The translations under genes were made by a program, and so were the position numbers. The notes beneath the pieces were generated by a model. That model saw nothing but the letters and a program-made list of their open reading frames with translations. It was not told the origin of the DNA and made no database searches. Positions 24,891-34,099 of a DNA stretch of 64,000 bases are shown piece by piece. Numbering within the stretch: position 1 is the first letter of the stretch; every line of letters starts with the position of its first letter. The stretch comes from Paenibacillus xerothermodurans. Lineage in GTDB: Bacteria > Bacillota > Bacilli > Paenibacillales > NBRC-103111. Location of the stretch: positions 558,001 to 622,000 of the forward strand of contig NZ_NHRJ02000001.1 in NCBI RefSeq assembly GCF_002220865.2, given 5' to 3'.

Positions 24891-25703
24891 CTACTTTCCG
24901 CGGTACCAGTCTATGATCAGACTCGCCGTCTCCTCCACCGCCTTGTTCGAGACATCGATTACCGTGCAGCCAATGCGCTTCATGATGCGGTCTGCGTATT
25001 CGAGTTCCATATTAATCCGCTCGACATTAGCATACATGGCGGTTTCGGGCAACCCCAGCATCTTCAGCCGCTCGGATCGGATCATATTAAGCTTATCAGG
25101 CGTAATTCGCAAGCCGATGATTTTCTTGTTAGACACGCTGAATAATTGTTCGGGCGGCTGGATTTCCGGCACCAGCGGTACATTCGCGACCTTGAACTTT
25201 TTGTGAGCCAAATACATCGACAGTGGAGTCTTGGACGTTCTGGAGACGCCGACCAATACGATATCAGCTTGCAGCACCCCCGTGAAATCTCTGCCATCGT
25301 CATACTTCACGGCGAACTCAATCGCCTCGACCTTTTTGAAGTAATCCTCATCCAACGGATGGATCATGCCTGGTTGATGCCTCGACTGCTGCTGCAATCG
25401 TTGTTCAAGCGTCCCAAGAATCGGCCCCATTAGATCAATGTGTGTCAGCTGGTGCCGTACCGCTTGTTCAATCAAGTAGTCGCGCAGCTCCGGAATCACC
25501 AGTGTAAAAACAATGATGCCGTCGCGTTCCTTGGCAGTTCGGATTAATTTATCAATGCCCGCTCGATCTTCCAAGAAAGGGACGATGCGCAGCTCCACTT
25601 GCTGCGGGTAGAATTGTACCACGGCTGCTTTCACGACCGCCTCGCCTGTTTCACCCGCCGAATCGGAAGCAACGTAAACGACGGGATTACCCCGGACCTC
25701 CAT
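24891..25703 (-). CDS. ppsR: pyruvate phosphate dikinase regulatory protein (PPDK kinase/phosphorylase)
   Basis: A DUF299 bifunctional enzyme that inactivates pyruvate phosphate dikinase (or PEP synthase) by ADP-dependent Thr phosphorylation and restores it by Pi-dependent phosphorolysis. The 270 residues from ATG 25703 (AGGTG upstream) show VYVASDSAGETGEAV, then the ATP-binding loop VGVSRTSKTPLSMYLA and NVPLVPE. The open frame continues 39 codons upstream, but that part is Arg-rich and unlike the family. In B. subtilis the neighbour is ccpN, which is absent here. Confidence 0.93.
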   Translation of the reverse strand: MEVRGNPVVYVASDSAGETGEAVVKAAVVQFYPQQVELRIVPFLEDRAGIDKLIRTAKERDGIIVFTLVIPELRDYLIEQAVRHQLTHIDLMGPILGTLEQRLQQQSRHQPGMIHPLDEDYFKKVEAIEFAVKYDDGRDFTGVLQADIVLVGVSRTSKTPLSMYLAHKKFKVANVPLVPEIQPPEQLFSVSNKKIIGLRITPDKLNMIRSERLKMLGLPETAMYANVERINMELEYADRIMKRIGCTVIDVSNKAVEETASLIIDWYRGK

Positions 25704-25895
25704 AGACGCACCTGCTTTCACTGGTTGATATGTCTGCCGCCGGCTCGGCAGCGTCCGGAACACGCAGCGGCCACGCGTGAGCTTCAGTATAGATGTTAGA
25801 CGTGTAAATCCTGCAGCCATCCTTCAAAAAAATATCCCGTCATTAAGCCTGATGCGAGACTTAAGACGAGAGATCGTCTTTTTTGTTAATATAAT

Positions 25896-25924
25896 ATATT
25901 ATCAAAATCCAAGAATGATGTCAA
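25896..25924 (-). promoter_or_regulatory. candidate promoter of ppsR
   Basis: Minus-strand TTGACA (25919-25924), a 17-bp spacer and TAATAT (25896-25901), in the 248-bp gap between recO and ppsR. A small hairpin (AAGACGA/TCGTCTT at 25864-25881) lies in the presumed leader. Confidence 0.55.
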
Positions 25925-25951
25925 AGTATGCTTTGAATATATGAAAATGAA

Positions 25952-26698
25952 TCAAACGCCGTATTTATCCATTTGTTCGAGAAAGTTCCGGGATTTCATC
26001 GGGATACCCACGTGGGTGTCGAAATACGACCGCATAAGCTGTTTCAGCGCATCTTTCGTTTCAGCTTTAACGTTGATCTGTCCGAGTCTGCGAATGTCCA
26101 TTCGGGCAAATAAACGAATCAAGTTCAGCATTCCGGGCGAGAGATCACTTGCGTCAGCATCCTTGCCCCGGCAGCGCCCGCACACCACACCGCCCATGCC
26201 TGAACTGAACGCGATGATCGCGCTGTCCGCACCGCAGGACACGCAATGCTGCAGCTCAGGCTGGTAGCCGGCCTGCATCCAAATTTTCATTTCGTATATA
26301 TGAGTGACAATTTGCATGTCCTTGTCCTCAGCCAGAGCCTGCAAGGCAGCGGCCAGCTGCTCGTATAAAAAAGCGTGAGCCTCCTGATCTCCGAGCAAGC
26401 GGTCTGTCAGCTCCGCTATGTATGCGGCATAGGCCGATTTATGCAAATCCTCGCGTATACGGTAATTGGATTCTATGATTTCAGCATGATTAAGAGTGCC
26501 CAGCTGCCCTGATTTGAAAAACAAGTAGTCGCCGCAGGTGAATAACTGGGCAACCGAAGAGTAGCGGCTTTTCACTTTTTTGGCGCCTCTTACGATCACG
26601 GCAATCTTTCCGATCTCGCGGGTAAACAAGGTAATAATTTTATTGCCTTCCCCATAATCCATAGTACGGATTACGATTCCTTGTACTCGGTACTGCAT
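25952..26698 (-). CDS. recO: DNA repair protein RecO
   Basis: A recombination mediator that loads RecA with RecR and anneals single strands. The 248 residues from ATG 26698 (GGGGGA upstream) start MQYRVQGIVIRTMDYGE, an OB-fold. A helical domain follows, with a four-Cys zinc site CVSCG...CGRC near residues 149-176. The position between yqzL-era and the ppsR block is conserved. Downstream, where glyQS usually lies, there is only a short promoter-bearing gap. Confidence 0.95.
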   Translation of the reverse strand: MQYRVQGIVIRTMDYGEGNKIITLFTREIGKIAVIVRGAKKVKSRYSSVAQLFTCGDYLFFKSGQLGTLNHAEIIESNYRIREDLHKSAYAAYIAELTDRLLGDQEAHAFLYEQLAAALQALAEDKDMQIVTHIYEMKIWMQAGYQPELQHCVSCGADSAIIAFSSGMGGVVCGRCRGKDADASDLSPGMLNLIRLFARMDIRRLGQINVKAETKDALKQLMRSYFDTHVGIPMKSRNFLEQMDKYGV

Positions 26699-26727
26699 GG
26701 TCGGTTCCCCCAAGCCTAATTGTAAGG

Positions 26728-26865
26728 CTATTGTACCACACTCTCGTCCTCGGAATCCTCTTCGTCCGCCGAATCCTCAACGTTGGGATCGGTTATCTGT
26801 TTATACAGCAGATAAGCATCTACGTCGCCGGTCATTGTAAAATACTGCCACGAAAAGTTTCTCAT
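26728..26865 (-). CDS. yqzL: YqzL family small protein
   Basis: A 45-residue protein from ATG 26865, behind GAGAGGGG. The sequence MRNFSWQYFTMTGDVDAYLL with an acidic tail matches the YqzL family found between era and recO in Bacilli. Its function is unknown. The longer frame to 26964 contains Cys-rich sequence unlike the family and crosses the ribosome site. Confidence 0.88.
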   Translation of the reverse strand: MRNFSWQYFTMTGDVDAYLLYKQITDPNVEDSADEEDSEDESVVQ

Positions 26866-26982
26866 GTGTATCTGACCCCTCTCCAAACAGCGTGTGTGGA
26901 CTGTTGATAGAATTAGGATGATACGAAACCGGGGGAAGTATGCTAAGCAATAAGTGGGACACATAATCCCGGCGATAAGGAT

Positions 26983-27894
26983 TTACTCCTCACGGAAACC
27001 CAAGTCGCGCAGTACTCTTTCTTGATTACGCCAATCTTTTTTCACTTTCACCCACAGCTCCAGAAACGTCTTCGACCCGAGCAAGGTCTCTATATCACGG
27101 CGGGCTTGCTGACCGACTTCTTTTAACAAAGCGCCCTTCTTCCCGATGATAATTCCTTTCTGCGAATCCCGTTCCACGTAGATGATCGCTGAGATGTGAA
27201 CGACGCCGTTATCCGCGACCTTCATGTCTTCTATAGCGACCGCGATGGAATGTGGAATCTCTTCCCGTGTCAGGTGCAGGATCTTCTCCCGTATCAGTTC
27301 GGCTATAACAAATTGCTCAGGATGGTCTGTCACTTGATCGGCAGGATAATATTGCGGACCTTCGGGCAAATACTTGACTACTTGCTCCAGCAGCGTATTC
27401 ACGTTGTTTCCTTGCATCGCGGAAATAGGCACGATTTCGGCAAAATCATACAGATCCTTATAAGCGGTAATAACCTGCAAGATTTGTTCCGGCTGGACCT
27501 GATCGATCTTGTTCATGACGAGGATAACCGGCGTCTTTACTTTTTTCAAGTTTTCAATGATAAAGCGGTCTCCGCCGCCAAGCCCTTCCACCACGTCGAT
27601 CAGAAAAAGAATCGCATCCACCTCACCCAAAGTGCCCTGGGCAACTTTCATCATGTAATCGCCCAGTTTGGACGTCGGCTTATGAATGCCTGGTGTGTCC
27701 AGGAATACGATCTGCGCGTCATCTGTGGTGTAGACCCCATGAATCTTGTTTCGTGTGGTCTGGGGTTTATCCGACATGATGGCTATTTTCTGGCCGACCA
27801 CGTGGTTCATCAGCGTCGATTTCCCAACGTTCGGCCGGCCGATGATGGCTACAAAGCCTGATTTAAAAGATTTTTTATGCTCAGATCCTGTCAT
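26983..27894 (-). CDS. era: ribosome-assembly GTPase Era
   Basis: Binds 16S rRNA near its 3' end and is essential for 30S maturation. The 303-residue protein has [14 protein letters not shown] (G1), DTPGIHKP (G3) and VMNKIDQV (G4). A C-terminal KH domain contains [22 protein letters not shown] 27894 is chosen: GGAGG lies 11 nt upstream and it starts one nucleotide after the cdd stop. Earlier in-frame ATGs fall inside cdd. Confidence 0.97.
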   Translation of the reverse strand: MTGSEHKKSFKSGFVAIIGRPNVGKSTLMNHVVGQKIAIMSDKPQTTRNKIHGVYTTDDAQIVFLDTPGIHKPTSKLGDYMMKVAQGTLGEVDAILFLIDVVEGLGGGDRFIIENLKKVKTPVILVMNKIDQVQPEQILQVITAYKDLYDFAEIVPISAMQGNNVNTLLEQVVKYLPEGPQYYPADQVTDHPEQFVIAELIREKILHLTREEIPHSIAVAIEDMKVADNGVVHISAIIYVERDSQKGIIIGKKGALLKEVGQQARRDIETLLGSKTFLELWVKVKKDWRNQERVLRDLGFREE

Positions 27895-27895
27895 G

Positions 27896-28309
27896 TCAGC
27901 GTTGTCCTCCATTAAGCTCGTGGCTAGTAAATGCGCCCGGGAGCAGTGCGGCGACAGTGGTCTCGGTGATGGCACCCTGCATGTTTGCTAGATAGACAGG
28001 CATCTCCGGTGAGCACAGCTCGATCATCACCTGCCGGCATATGCCGCATGGAGTAATCGGCTGCTCGGTGTCGCCCACTACAGCCATGGCGGTAAAAGAT
28101 TTGGGCGCCGCCCCGTCAGCGATAGCCCGGTGCATCGCAGTGCGCTCCGCACAGTGAGTGGGACCGTACGCTGCATTTTCAACATTGCAGCCGAGATACA
28201 CGGTGCCGTCGGCTCCCAGCAGCGCACTGCCCACCTTGAACTTAGAGTAGGGAACGTATGCCCTCTCCCGTACGTCTTTGGCCAGAGCTACGAGTTTTAG
28301 TGTATCCAT
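27896..28309 (-). CDS. cdd: cytidine deaminase
   Basis: Converts cytidine and deoxycytidine to uridine forms in pyrimidine salvage. The 137 residues from ATG 28309 show CAERTAM (Cys53, catalytic Glu55) and PCGICRQ (Cys88, Cys91), the zinc site of the homotetrameric class. FKVGSALLG and [10 protein letters not shown] bind substrate. GAGGGAG lies upstream. The longer frame to 28621 overlaps dgkA and is not real. It lies between dgkA and era in the conserved operon. Confidence 0.96.
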   Translation of the reverse strand: MDTLKLVALAKDVRERAYVPYSKFKVGSALLGADGTVYLGCNVENAAYGPTHCAERTAMHRAIADGAAPKSFTAMAVVGDTEQPITPCGICRQVMIELCSPEMPVYLANMQGAITETTVAALLPGAFTSHELNGGQR

Positions 28310-28329
28310 AAATGAATCCGCTCCCTCTA

Positions 28330-29031
28330 TTATATTTTCACCAAATGATAAGCTAACACGGCGACAAAACTGCCAATAAGCGATCCCGTGACGAGCGCCG
28401 GAAACGCGCGGCTGCTTTTGTCGTACAGTACAACCATGAGTAGTAAAGCTAGAGAATAAGCTAGCAGTGCAATAAATGTTATCGTAACATAGCAAGTGAT
28501 GAAGGTGGCAACCGCAAAGGCGAGCGCAGTGAGCAGGCTCGGGCGCGCCTTCTGGCTCCGGTGGGAAAACCGCGTCTCGACAACAATCACGGTAAGTATA
28601 ACCAAGCATAACAATATCCACACCATCGCCGCAGAAAACGATTGCCCCTGCGTCGACCTCGCAAACGTGAACAAGCTATCAATCGGTTCATAAAAAACGA
28701 TCATGCCAACGATAGCTGCAAAAGCCGCAGACACCAGAACGGAGGCTGCGGCAACATCCTTGGCTATTTTGGCCAGCGGATGGCGGTCCGGCATGGCAAG
28801 ATCAACGGTCTTCTCGATAGCCGTGTTAATCAACTCGGTCACAATCATGAGCGTCACCGACATTAGTATAAACAAAATTTCCAGCTTCGGCAGATGGAAG
28901 TACAACGCGAGAATAAGTACGGCAAAAGCGGCGAAGAAATGAAATTTCATGTTGCGCTGCGTGGATAAGGCGTACTTCACTCCCTCATAAGCGAACCGAA
29001 AACTTCTATGCCACTTCACCTTGGGTTTCAT
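28330..29031 (-). CDS. dgkA: DgkA-type undecaprenol/diacylglycerol kinase fused to a degenerate PAP2-like domain
   Basis: The N-terminal ~120 residues are a DgkA lipid kinase (undecaprenol kinase in Gram-positives) with three membrane helices. They include ELINTAIEKTVDL (Glu66, Asn69, Glu73) and AKDVAAASVLV (Asp92). The C-terminal ~110 residues add about four helices and resemble the end of PAP2 phosphatases. Where PAP2 has PSGH this protein reads PSLL (164-167), and the later His motif is also lost (SSRAFPALVTG). The second half is therefore probably non-catalytic. ATG 29031 overlaps the ybeY stop by 4 nt (ATGA), indicating coupling. Confidence 0.88.
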   Translation of the reverse strand: MKPKVKWHRSFRFAYEGVKYALSTQRNMKFHFFAAFAVLILALYFHLPKLEILFILMSVTLMIVTELINTAIEKTVDLAMPDRHPLAKIAKDVAAASVLVSAAFAAIVGMIVFYEPIDSLFTFARSTQGQSFSAAMVWILLCLVILTVIVVETRFSHRSQKARPSLLTALAFAVATFITCYVTITFIALLAYSLALLLMVVLYDKSSRAFPALVTGSLIGSFVAVLAYHLVKI

Positions 29032-29600
29032 CTTAACAGACCCGCTTGCTGCAAAATTTGCTCCTGCTTCGCAAACATAGCTTTTTCGGAGTCCTCATCC
29101 TGATGGTCGTAGCCTATCAAATGCAAAAAGCCATGCACGAACAAAAATCCAAGCTCACGCTCAATGGAATGGCCATACTCTTCACTCTGAGCGATGGCGC
29201 GGGGCACTGAAATAATGATGTCACCCAAGGGTTCTTCGTATCCGCCCTCTTCTTCCTCATCATCTTCGATGCCGTCGGCCCCAGCATCGCCGTGCAGACG
29301 GTCTACATCGCCCAACTGTCCGTCATGTACGAAATCGTCCTCATCGAAGATGATCTCAAGCTCATCCTCCCCGATCTCCTGCATTGCAAAAGATAGTACA
29401 TCGGTCGGCCGGTCGATCCCCCTGTATTCTTTGTTGAGACGGTGAATCTCTTTGTCATCCACGAAAGTGAGCGCCACCTCGCCGTCACGGATTTGCTCCA
29501 TATCGCCGGCCAGCTGAAGCAGCTCGTTGAGTTTGGCGACAAATTCGTCGGATATTTCAAAAGCATTCTGTTCGTTATTCCATTCCAAATGTAAGCTCAT
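29028..29600 (-). CDS. ybeY: endoribonuclease YbeY with an acidic insertion
   Basis: A zinc-dependent RNase needed for 16S rRNA 3' processing and ribosome quality control. The metal motif HGFLHLIGYDH (His156, His160, His166) is intact, as are the N-terminal LNKEYRGIDRPTDVLSF and PLGDIIIS regions. Between them, residues ~76-124 form an Asp/Glu-rich insertion containing DDEEEEGG, which lengthens the protein to 190 residues against about 155 in E. coli or B. subtilis. ATG 29600 overlaps the pgpH stop (ATGA); AAGGAG lies upstream. Confidence 0.95.
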   Translation of the reverse strand: MSLHLEWNNEQNAFEISDEFVAKLNELLQLAGDMEQIRDGEVALTFVDDKEIHRLNKEYRGIDRPTDVLSFAMQEIGEDELEIIFDEDDFVHDGQLGDVDRLHGDAGADGIEDDEEEEGGYEEPLGDIIISVPRAIAQSEEYGHSIERELGFLFVHGFLHLIGYDHQDEDSEKAMFAKQEQILQQAGLLR

Positions 29601-31855
29601 CGCATTAACTCCTTTGTTTCGGGCTTAGTGACGGCTGCTGGGCTTTGCCCCGGCAGATCAGTGGGATATTCGATTCTCGAATGGAAAATGCCGAGCAATG
29701 ACTCTTTCAGCGTCTTGGCGATTTGATCCAGCTCTTTCACAGTCAGGTCGCATTCGTTAAACTGCCCGTCATCCAGCCGTCCCTTGATGATCTTGCGCAC
29801 CATCGAATCAATCTGCTCCAGAGTAGGACTGCGCAGCGATCTCACTGCTGCTTCCACGCAATCCGCTATACCGACGACCGCAGCCTCCTTGGACTGAGCG
29901 ATCGGACCCGGGTAGCGAAAATCCGCTTCTTCCACTTTATCTTGCCCGTCAGCATCCGCATTTTTTACCGCTTTGTGATAAAAATATTGCAGCAGTGTAG
30001 TGCCATGGTGCTGCTCGGCAATATCGCGGATGGGCTTCGGAATATTGTACTCCTTGAGCATCTCCACACCGTCTCGGGCATGTGCGATTATGATCGACTT
30101 GCTGAGCTCAGGATCCATCCTGTCATGAGGATTCTCCATGTTGTTTTGGTTTTCGATGAAATACACCGGACGCTTCGTCTTTCCGATATCATGATAATAG
30201 GCGCCCACACGGCACAGCAAGCCATTGGCTCCGATCGCTTCCGCCGCGGCTTCAGCGAGATTTCCCACCATAATACTGTGGTGATACGTTCCCGGTGTTT
30301 CCGTCAGCAGCTTACGAAGCAGGGGATGATTCGGATTCGACAGCTCCACCAGCTTCAAGGGCGAGAGAATGCCGAAAGCGACTTCAAAAAATGGCAATAG
30401 CCCGATCACGAACACCGCTGTCAGAAGGCCGCCCCCGACCGTGAAGCATAAAGCAAATACCAAATTCCTGCTACTTTCATGATCCTCGATAAGAAGCAGT
30501 GCTGCCGCGATGACCATGCCAGCAAGCGAAACCATCATGCCAGCTTTCAGAATCGAAGAACGCTGGCTTGCCCGCTGAATGGAAAATATGGCAGCAAAGG
30601 AGATCGCCAAAGTGAATATACCATACCGAAAATCAAACAGTTGTAAGTGATCGGTATTGAAGATGACGCTAGCCAGCACCGCGATCAACACGGCAGCGAT
30701 AAATGCGATCTGTGAATTAAGCAGTATCGCGATTAGCATCGCTCCCATGGCGGTTGGGGCCAGTAGTCCGATGTACGGGTAATCCAGGTTTTGCAATAAT
30801 GAGAAGAGCTGCATGCCCAATATAGTGATGATCAAAATAAGAGCAAGCATCAATAGATTAGAATTGTTCAATGCCATGGCATTCTCGCGATGCCGAACGA
30901 ACATGTACACGAGAAGACTGAACATGGCGACCAGCATAAGCAGCCCGAGCCGCGGCAATAGACTTGTTTCGTCCTGCAGCATCTCCAGGCTGCGCAAGCG
31001 CTCGTAGATGTCCTCAGTAATCGGTTCGCCCTCTTTGACCAGAACATCATTTTTGTTCACCAAAACGGGCTTTACATCGTCACGCGCATGCCCCTTCGCT
31101 TCTTCCGTGGCCTTCTGGTCCAGAAATTTATTCGGCGTGATCGCAGCTCTGACCAGCTCCTGCACGATCTCTCTCGCAGCGCTCTTGGTCAACGTCGAGC
31201 TGTTCACCAGCTCCGCCACTTTGGCCCGCGCCGTTTGAGCATCCATAATCTGTTCATTCATCAGCCGGTTGACGATCTCGACGGCGACCGGCTCCATTTC
31301 GGTTAAATCTTCTTTGGACAGGCGCGGCATTTTATAATAGGTTTCTTCCGGAATTCGGTACTGCTGCTGATTCACCTGCTGCTGCGTCTCTTCCAGCAAT
31401 GCCGTACTGTATTGCCCGCTGTCTCTGTAGGTCTGGACGAGTTGCTGTGCATGCTGCTGGGTTTGCTCCGGAATCACTTTTTTGAAAATATTGACTTTAT
31501 CGCCCAGAGTCACTTCCGCGTCCCCGTTAATCTGCTGAAGCTTCTGAAAAATCGATTCGACCAGAAGGTCGTTTTTCAGTGGGACGATCTGGTATACCGG
31601 CTGGACGCGCTGTGCAGCCTCCTCCTTGGCTTGCTCGGTGGCGACCGCGTTCTCGATGGCGCGAGGTGCCAATATATCCTTTTCGGCGACTCCCCCGATC
31701 TGAATATCGTACGTCTGAGGAATCACTTTGCCGGTCAGCGCCACATAAAACACCGAAGTAAGCACAAAAAACAGAAGAAAGCGCACTAAGGCGCTGTATT
31801 TCCATCCGGCTAACTGACTTTGGAGCTGATTCTGCACGGAAATCTGGTTTTTCAT
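29597..31855 (-). CDS. pgpH: 7TM-HD domain protein PgpH (c-di-AMP phosphodiesterase family)
   Basis: A 752-residue membrane protein. One N-terminal helix (residues ~20-40) and a large extracellular 7TMR-HDED domain (~45-290) are followed by seven membrane helices (~300-490) and a cytoplasmic HDIG domain. The HD domain includes TPGTYHHSIMVGNLAE, RVGAYYHDIGK and EQHHGTTLLQYFY. Relatives such as Listeria PgpH and B. subtilis YqfF degrade c-di-AMP. Its location between phoH and ybeY is conserved. The start is ATG 31855, with a modest AAAGGG site 14 nt upstream. Confidence 0.95.
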   Translation of the reverse strand: MKNQISVQNQLQSQLAGWKYSALVRFLLFFVLTSVFYVALTGKVIPQTYDIQIGGVAEKDILAPRAIENAVATEQAKEEAAQRVQPVYQIVPLKNDLLVESIFQKLQQINGDAEVTLGDKVNIFKKVIPEQTQQHAQQLVQTYRDSGQYSTALLEETQQQVNQQQYRIPEETYYKMPRLSKEDLTEMEPVAVEIVNRLMNEQIMDAQTARAKVAELVNSSTLTKSAAREIVQELVRAAITPNKFLDQKATEEAKGHARDDVKPVLVNKNDVLVKEGEPITEDIYERLRSLEMLQDETSLLPRLGLLMLVAMFSLLVYMFVRHRENAMALNNSNLLMLALILIITILGMQLFSLLQNLDYPYIGLLAPTAMGAMLIAILLNSQIAFIAAVLIAVLASVIFNTDHLQLFDFRYGIFTLAISFAAIFSIQRASQRSSILKAGMMVSLAGMVIAAALLLIEDHESSRNLVFALCFTVGGGLLTAVFVIGLLPFFEVAFGILSPLKLVELSNPNHPLLRKLLTETPGTYHHSIMVGNLAEAAAEAIGANGLLCRVGAYYHDIGKTKRPVYFIENQNNMENPHDRMDPELSKSIIIAHARDGVEMLKEYNIPKPIRDIAEQHHGTTLLQYFYHKAVKNADADGQDKVEEADFRYPGPIAQSKEAAVVGIADCVEAAVRSLRSPTLEQIDSMVRKIIKGRLDDGQFNECDLTVKELDQIAKTLKESLLGIFHSRIEYPTDLPGQSPAAVTKPETKELMR

Positions 31856-31881
31856 ATCGAAAGGTCAACCCTTTCTTGAGC

Positions 31882-32847
31882 CTATTTTTCCTGTTCCTGG
31901 TGGTAAGCCGTTATGATTTTTTGCACCAAGGAGTGTCTGACCACGTCGGCCTCAGAAAACTCGATAAACCCGATCTCGTCGATCTCCTTCAGTATGCGCC
32001 GGGCTTCAACTAAGCCCGAATTTTTGCCGCGCGGGAGATCGATTTGCGTCACGTCACCGGTGATAACCATTTTTGAACCAAACCCTAGCCGGGTTAAGAA
32101 CATTTTCATCTGCTCCGGTGTCGTGTTCTGTGCTTCGTCCAGAATGATAAAGGAATCGTCCAGCGTTCTGCCCCTCATGTATGCGAGCGGAGCGATCTCG
32201 ATTAGACCCCGCTCCAGCGATTTCAGCACCTGCTCGGGCCCCAGGACGTCGTTAAGAGCATCATACAATGGCCGCAGATAAGGGTCAACTTTTTCCTGCA
32301 GATCCCCGGGCAGAAAGCCCAAGCTTTCACCTGCTTCGACGGCAGGCCGGGTCAACACGATACGCTTCACTTTGCCTTCCTTCAATGCGGCCACCGCTAG
32401 TACCACGGCAATGTACGTTTTCCCGGTTCCTGCGGGGCCGATGCCAAACACAACATCTTTCTGTTTGATTGTCGAGACGTATTGCTTCTGACCAATCGTT
32501 TTGACGCGAATGGGCTTGCCTTTATGTGTAACCGCGATATCACCTTTAAAAAGCTCCAAGAGCTGGTCAGCTTTTAACTGCTTCGCCAGCTCGATGGCGT
32601 ACGCAACGTCGCGTTCGCTTAAAATGTAATTGTTTCTCACCAGCTCCAACAGCACCTCAAAAAGCTGCTGCATCGACTGCAGTGTCGCCGGGTCGCCCTG
32701 AATGACAATCTCTTCTTCGCGAGACCGGATTTTAGTGTCGGTATGCTGCTCAATTAGATGCAGAAACTTGTCCTGCGGACCGAACAGAGCAAGTCCTTCG
32801 GATGTGTTGTTGAGAGCTATTTTTACAAAGTTCGAATTATCAGTCAA
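31882..32847 (-). CDS. phoH: PhoH-family ATPase (YqfE)
   Basis: A 321-residue P-loop ATPase/putative RNA helicase. It carries Walker A GPAGTGKTYIA, TRPAVEAGESLGFLPGD and Walker B FIILDEAQN; the N-terminal ~100 residues have a small KH-like region. It neighbours pgpH and ybeY as in most Bacilli and probably acts in RNA metabolism with YbeY. The start is TTG 32847, with AAGGAGAAGAGG ending 4 nt upstream. It differs from YlaK (3.5-4.8 kb), which adds a PIN domain. Confidence 0.95.
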   Translation of the reverse strand: MTDNSNFVKIALNNTSEGLALFGPQDKFLHLIEQHTDTKIRSREEEIVIQGDPATLQSMQQLFEVLLELVRNNYILSERDVAYAIELAKQLKADQLLELFKGDIAVTHKGKPIRVKTIGQKQYVSTIKQKDVVFGIGPAGTGKTYIAVVLAVAALKEGKVKRIVLTRPAVEAGESLGFLPGDLQEKVDPYLRPLYDALNDVLGPEQVLKSLERGLIEIAPLAYMRGRTLDDSFIILDEAQNTTPEQMKMFLTRLGFGSKMVITGDVTQIDLPRGKNSGLVEARRILKEIDEIGFIEFSEADVVRHSLVQKIITAYHQEQEK

Positions 32848-32874
32848 CAGGCCTCTTCTCCTTCAAGCAATGCA

Positions 32875-34083
32875 TTATGGTGTAGGTGCAGGTGTCGGTA
32901 TAGTGGGTACGATAGGCTGCTCCAATGCCAGTGATTCTTCCACTTCTAAAAGTACTTCCATATAAACTGTACCATTCTCCGTCTTTTCATGCAAAATTTT
33001 TTCACTCACCACGCGCGCATTGTCGCCGGCCGCTTGAAGGATCTCCGACTTCGCCCGCTCCAAGCCATGCATGCGCGCTTCAGCGAGCTCGACAGGCTGC
33101 TCCATTGTGCCAACCTCCATGACTCGTTCGTTCAGCCAACCGATCGGCAGTACATAGTCTTTCCACTGAAGCGTTTTTCGCTCAGGTATCGTCTCATAGT
33201 GTGTGAAAGGCAGCTTGCCATATCCTGTCAGCTGCAGACCGCGTCCGCCAAGTACCAAATAGGAGCGTTTTTTCACTTCTCCGGTATACACGTTATATTT
33301 TCGCACAAGAGGAACCTCGACCTTTGGCGTGTACCAAACGAGCCCCTTGACTTCCCCCTTAGCGACCACTGTTTGTTCATTTAGTTCATCACCCAGAATG
33401 CCGGAAATAAGGATGTCCCCTTTTCGGACATACGTGTTCGGTTTAACGAGAGGACGCCCCTTTTCCGTAAAAATCGAGGTGATCATCGCATTTTTGGAAG
33501 ATATCAAATGTCTGGGGCTCAGCAGCGGCTGCTGCTCGGGCAACACGGCCTCCACTACCTTAATCACTACGTGTGTGCCTTGTACCTCCACACCGACCCA
33601 TGCGGCATTAGGCAGTTTGCTTAAAAGCTTCTTGGAAAGGGTGTCGGAGTTCTGCAGCCTGAATTTCCACTGCAGCGTGTACACTCCCTCCTGCCGTGCT
33701 GCTTGCAAAATATCGTCGGTGCTAATCGATTCATTGCCGACAACACGCACTTGCCATACAACGGAGGACAGCACGTATAAGCCGATAACAAAGCCAATGA
33801 CGCCTAGCACGAACAGCTTTCTCTGCTCAAGCTTGGTCAAAATGAAGGGAAAGCCTACACGTTTGAGTACATGCATCCGACAGCCTGTCTCTTTTAACAG
33901 CGGACGAAGCCGGAAAAAGTCACTCAGCGGCATGTACATCTCTGCGCGATCTTCCGCACGAAAGCGAATATCCCAAACGGATATCCGTTTTTCGACCAGC
34001 CGGTTAACCAGCCGCTCCAGTCGTCGGCCGCGAATCTCAAGCAGGACATACCCGCGGAGTGATAACAGAATGGTAGATTTCAC
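32875..34083 (-). CDS. yqfD: sporulation protein YqfD
   Basis: A 402-residue protein of the mother-cell YqfD family. It has an N-terminal soluble part (VKSTILLSLRGYVLLEIRGR), a membrane helix around residues ~88-108 and a large C-terminal region outside the membrane. A Pro-rich tail ends IPTPAPTP. The best start is GTG 34083 with AGAGGGTG about 9 nt before it; the longer frame from 34137 overlaps yqfC. It lies 16 nt after yqfC in the same unit, behind a SigE-type promoter. Family members act in sporulation; the molecular function is unknown. Confidence 0.92.
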   Translation of the reverse strand: MKSTILLSLRGYVLLEIRGRRLERLVNRLVEKRISVWDIRFRAEDRAEMYMPLSDFFRLRPLLKETGCRMHVLKRVGFPFILTKLEQRKLFVLGVIGFVIGLYVLSSVVWQVRVVGNESISTDDILQAARQEGVYTLQWKFRLQNSDTLSKKLLSKLPNAAWVGVEVQGTHVVIKVVEAVLPEQQPLLSPRHLISSKNAMITSIFTEKGRPLVKPNTYVRKGDILISGILGDELNEQTVVAKGEVKGLVWYTPKVEVPLVRKYNVYTGEVKKRSYLVLGGRGLQLTGYGKLPFTHYETIPERKTLQWKDYVLPIGWLNERVMEVGTMEQPVELAEARMHGLERAKSEILQAAGDNARVVSEKILHEKTENGTVYMEVLLEVEESLALEQPIVPTIPTPAPTP

Positions 34084-34099
34084 TTCAAGGACACCCTCT

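Noticed and set aside
25864-25884. Hairpin AAGACGA/TCGTCTT followed by T's on the plus strand
   Set aside because: No plus-strand gene ends here. On the minus strand it lacks a trailing T-run, so I do not call it a terminator.
27196-27861. 221-codon plus-strand frame
   Set aside because: Exact antisense shadow of the Era GTPase domain, with no start signals.
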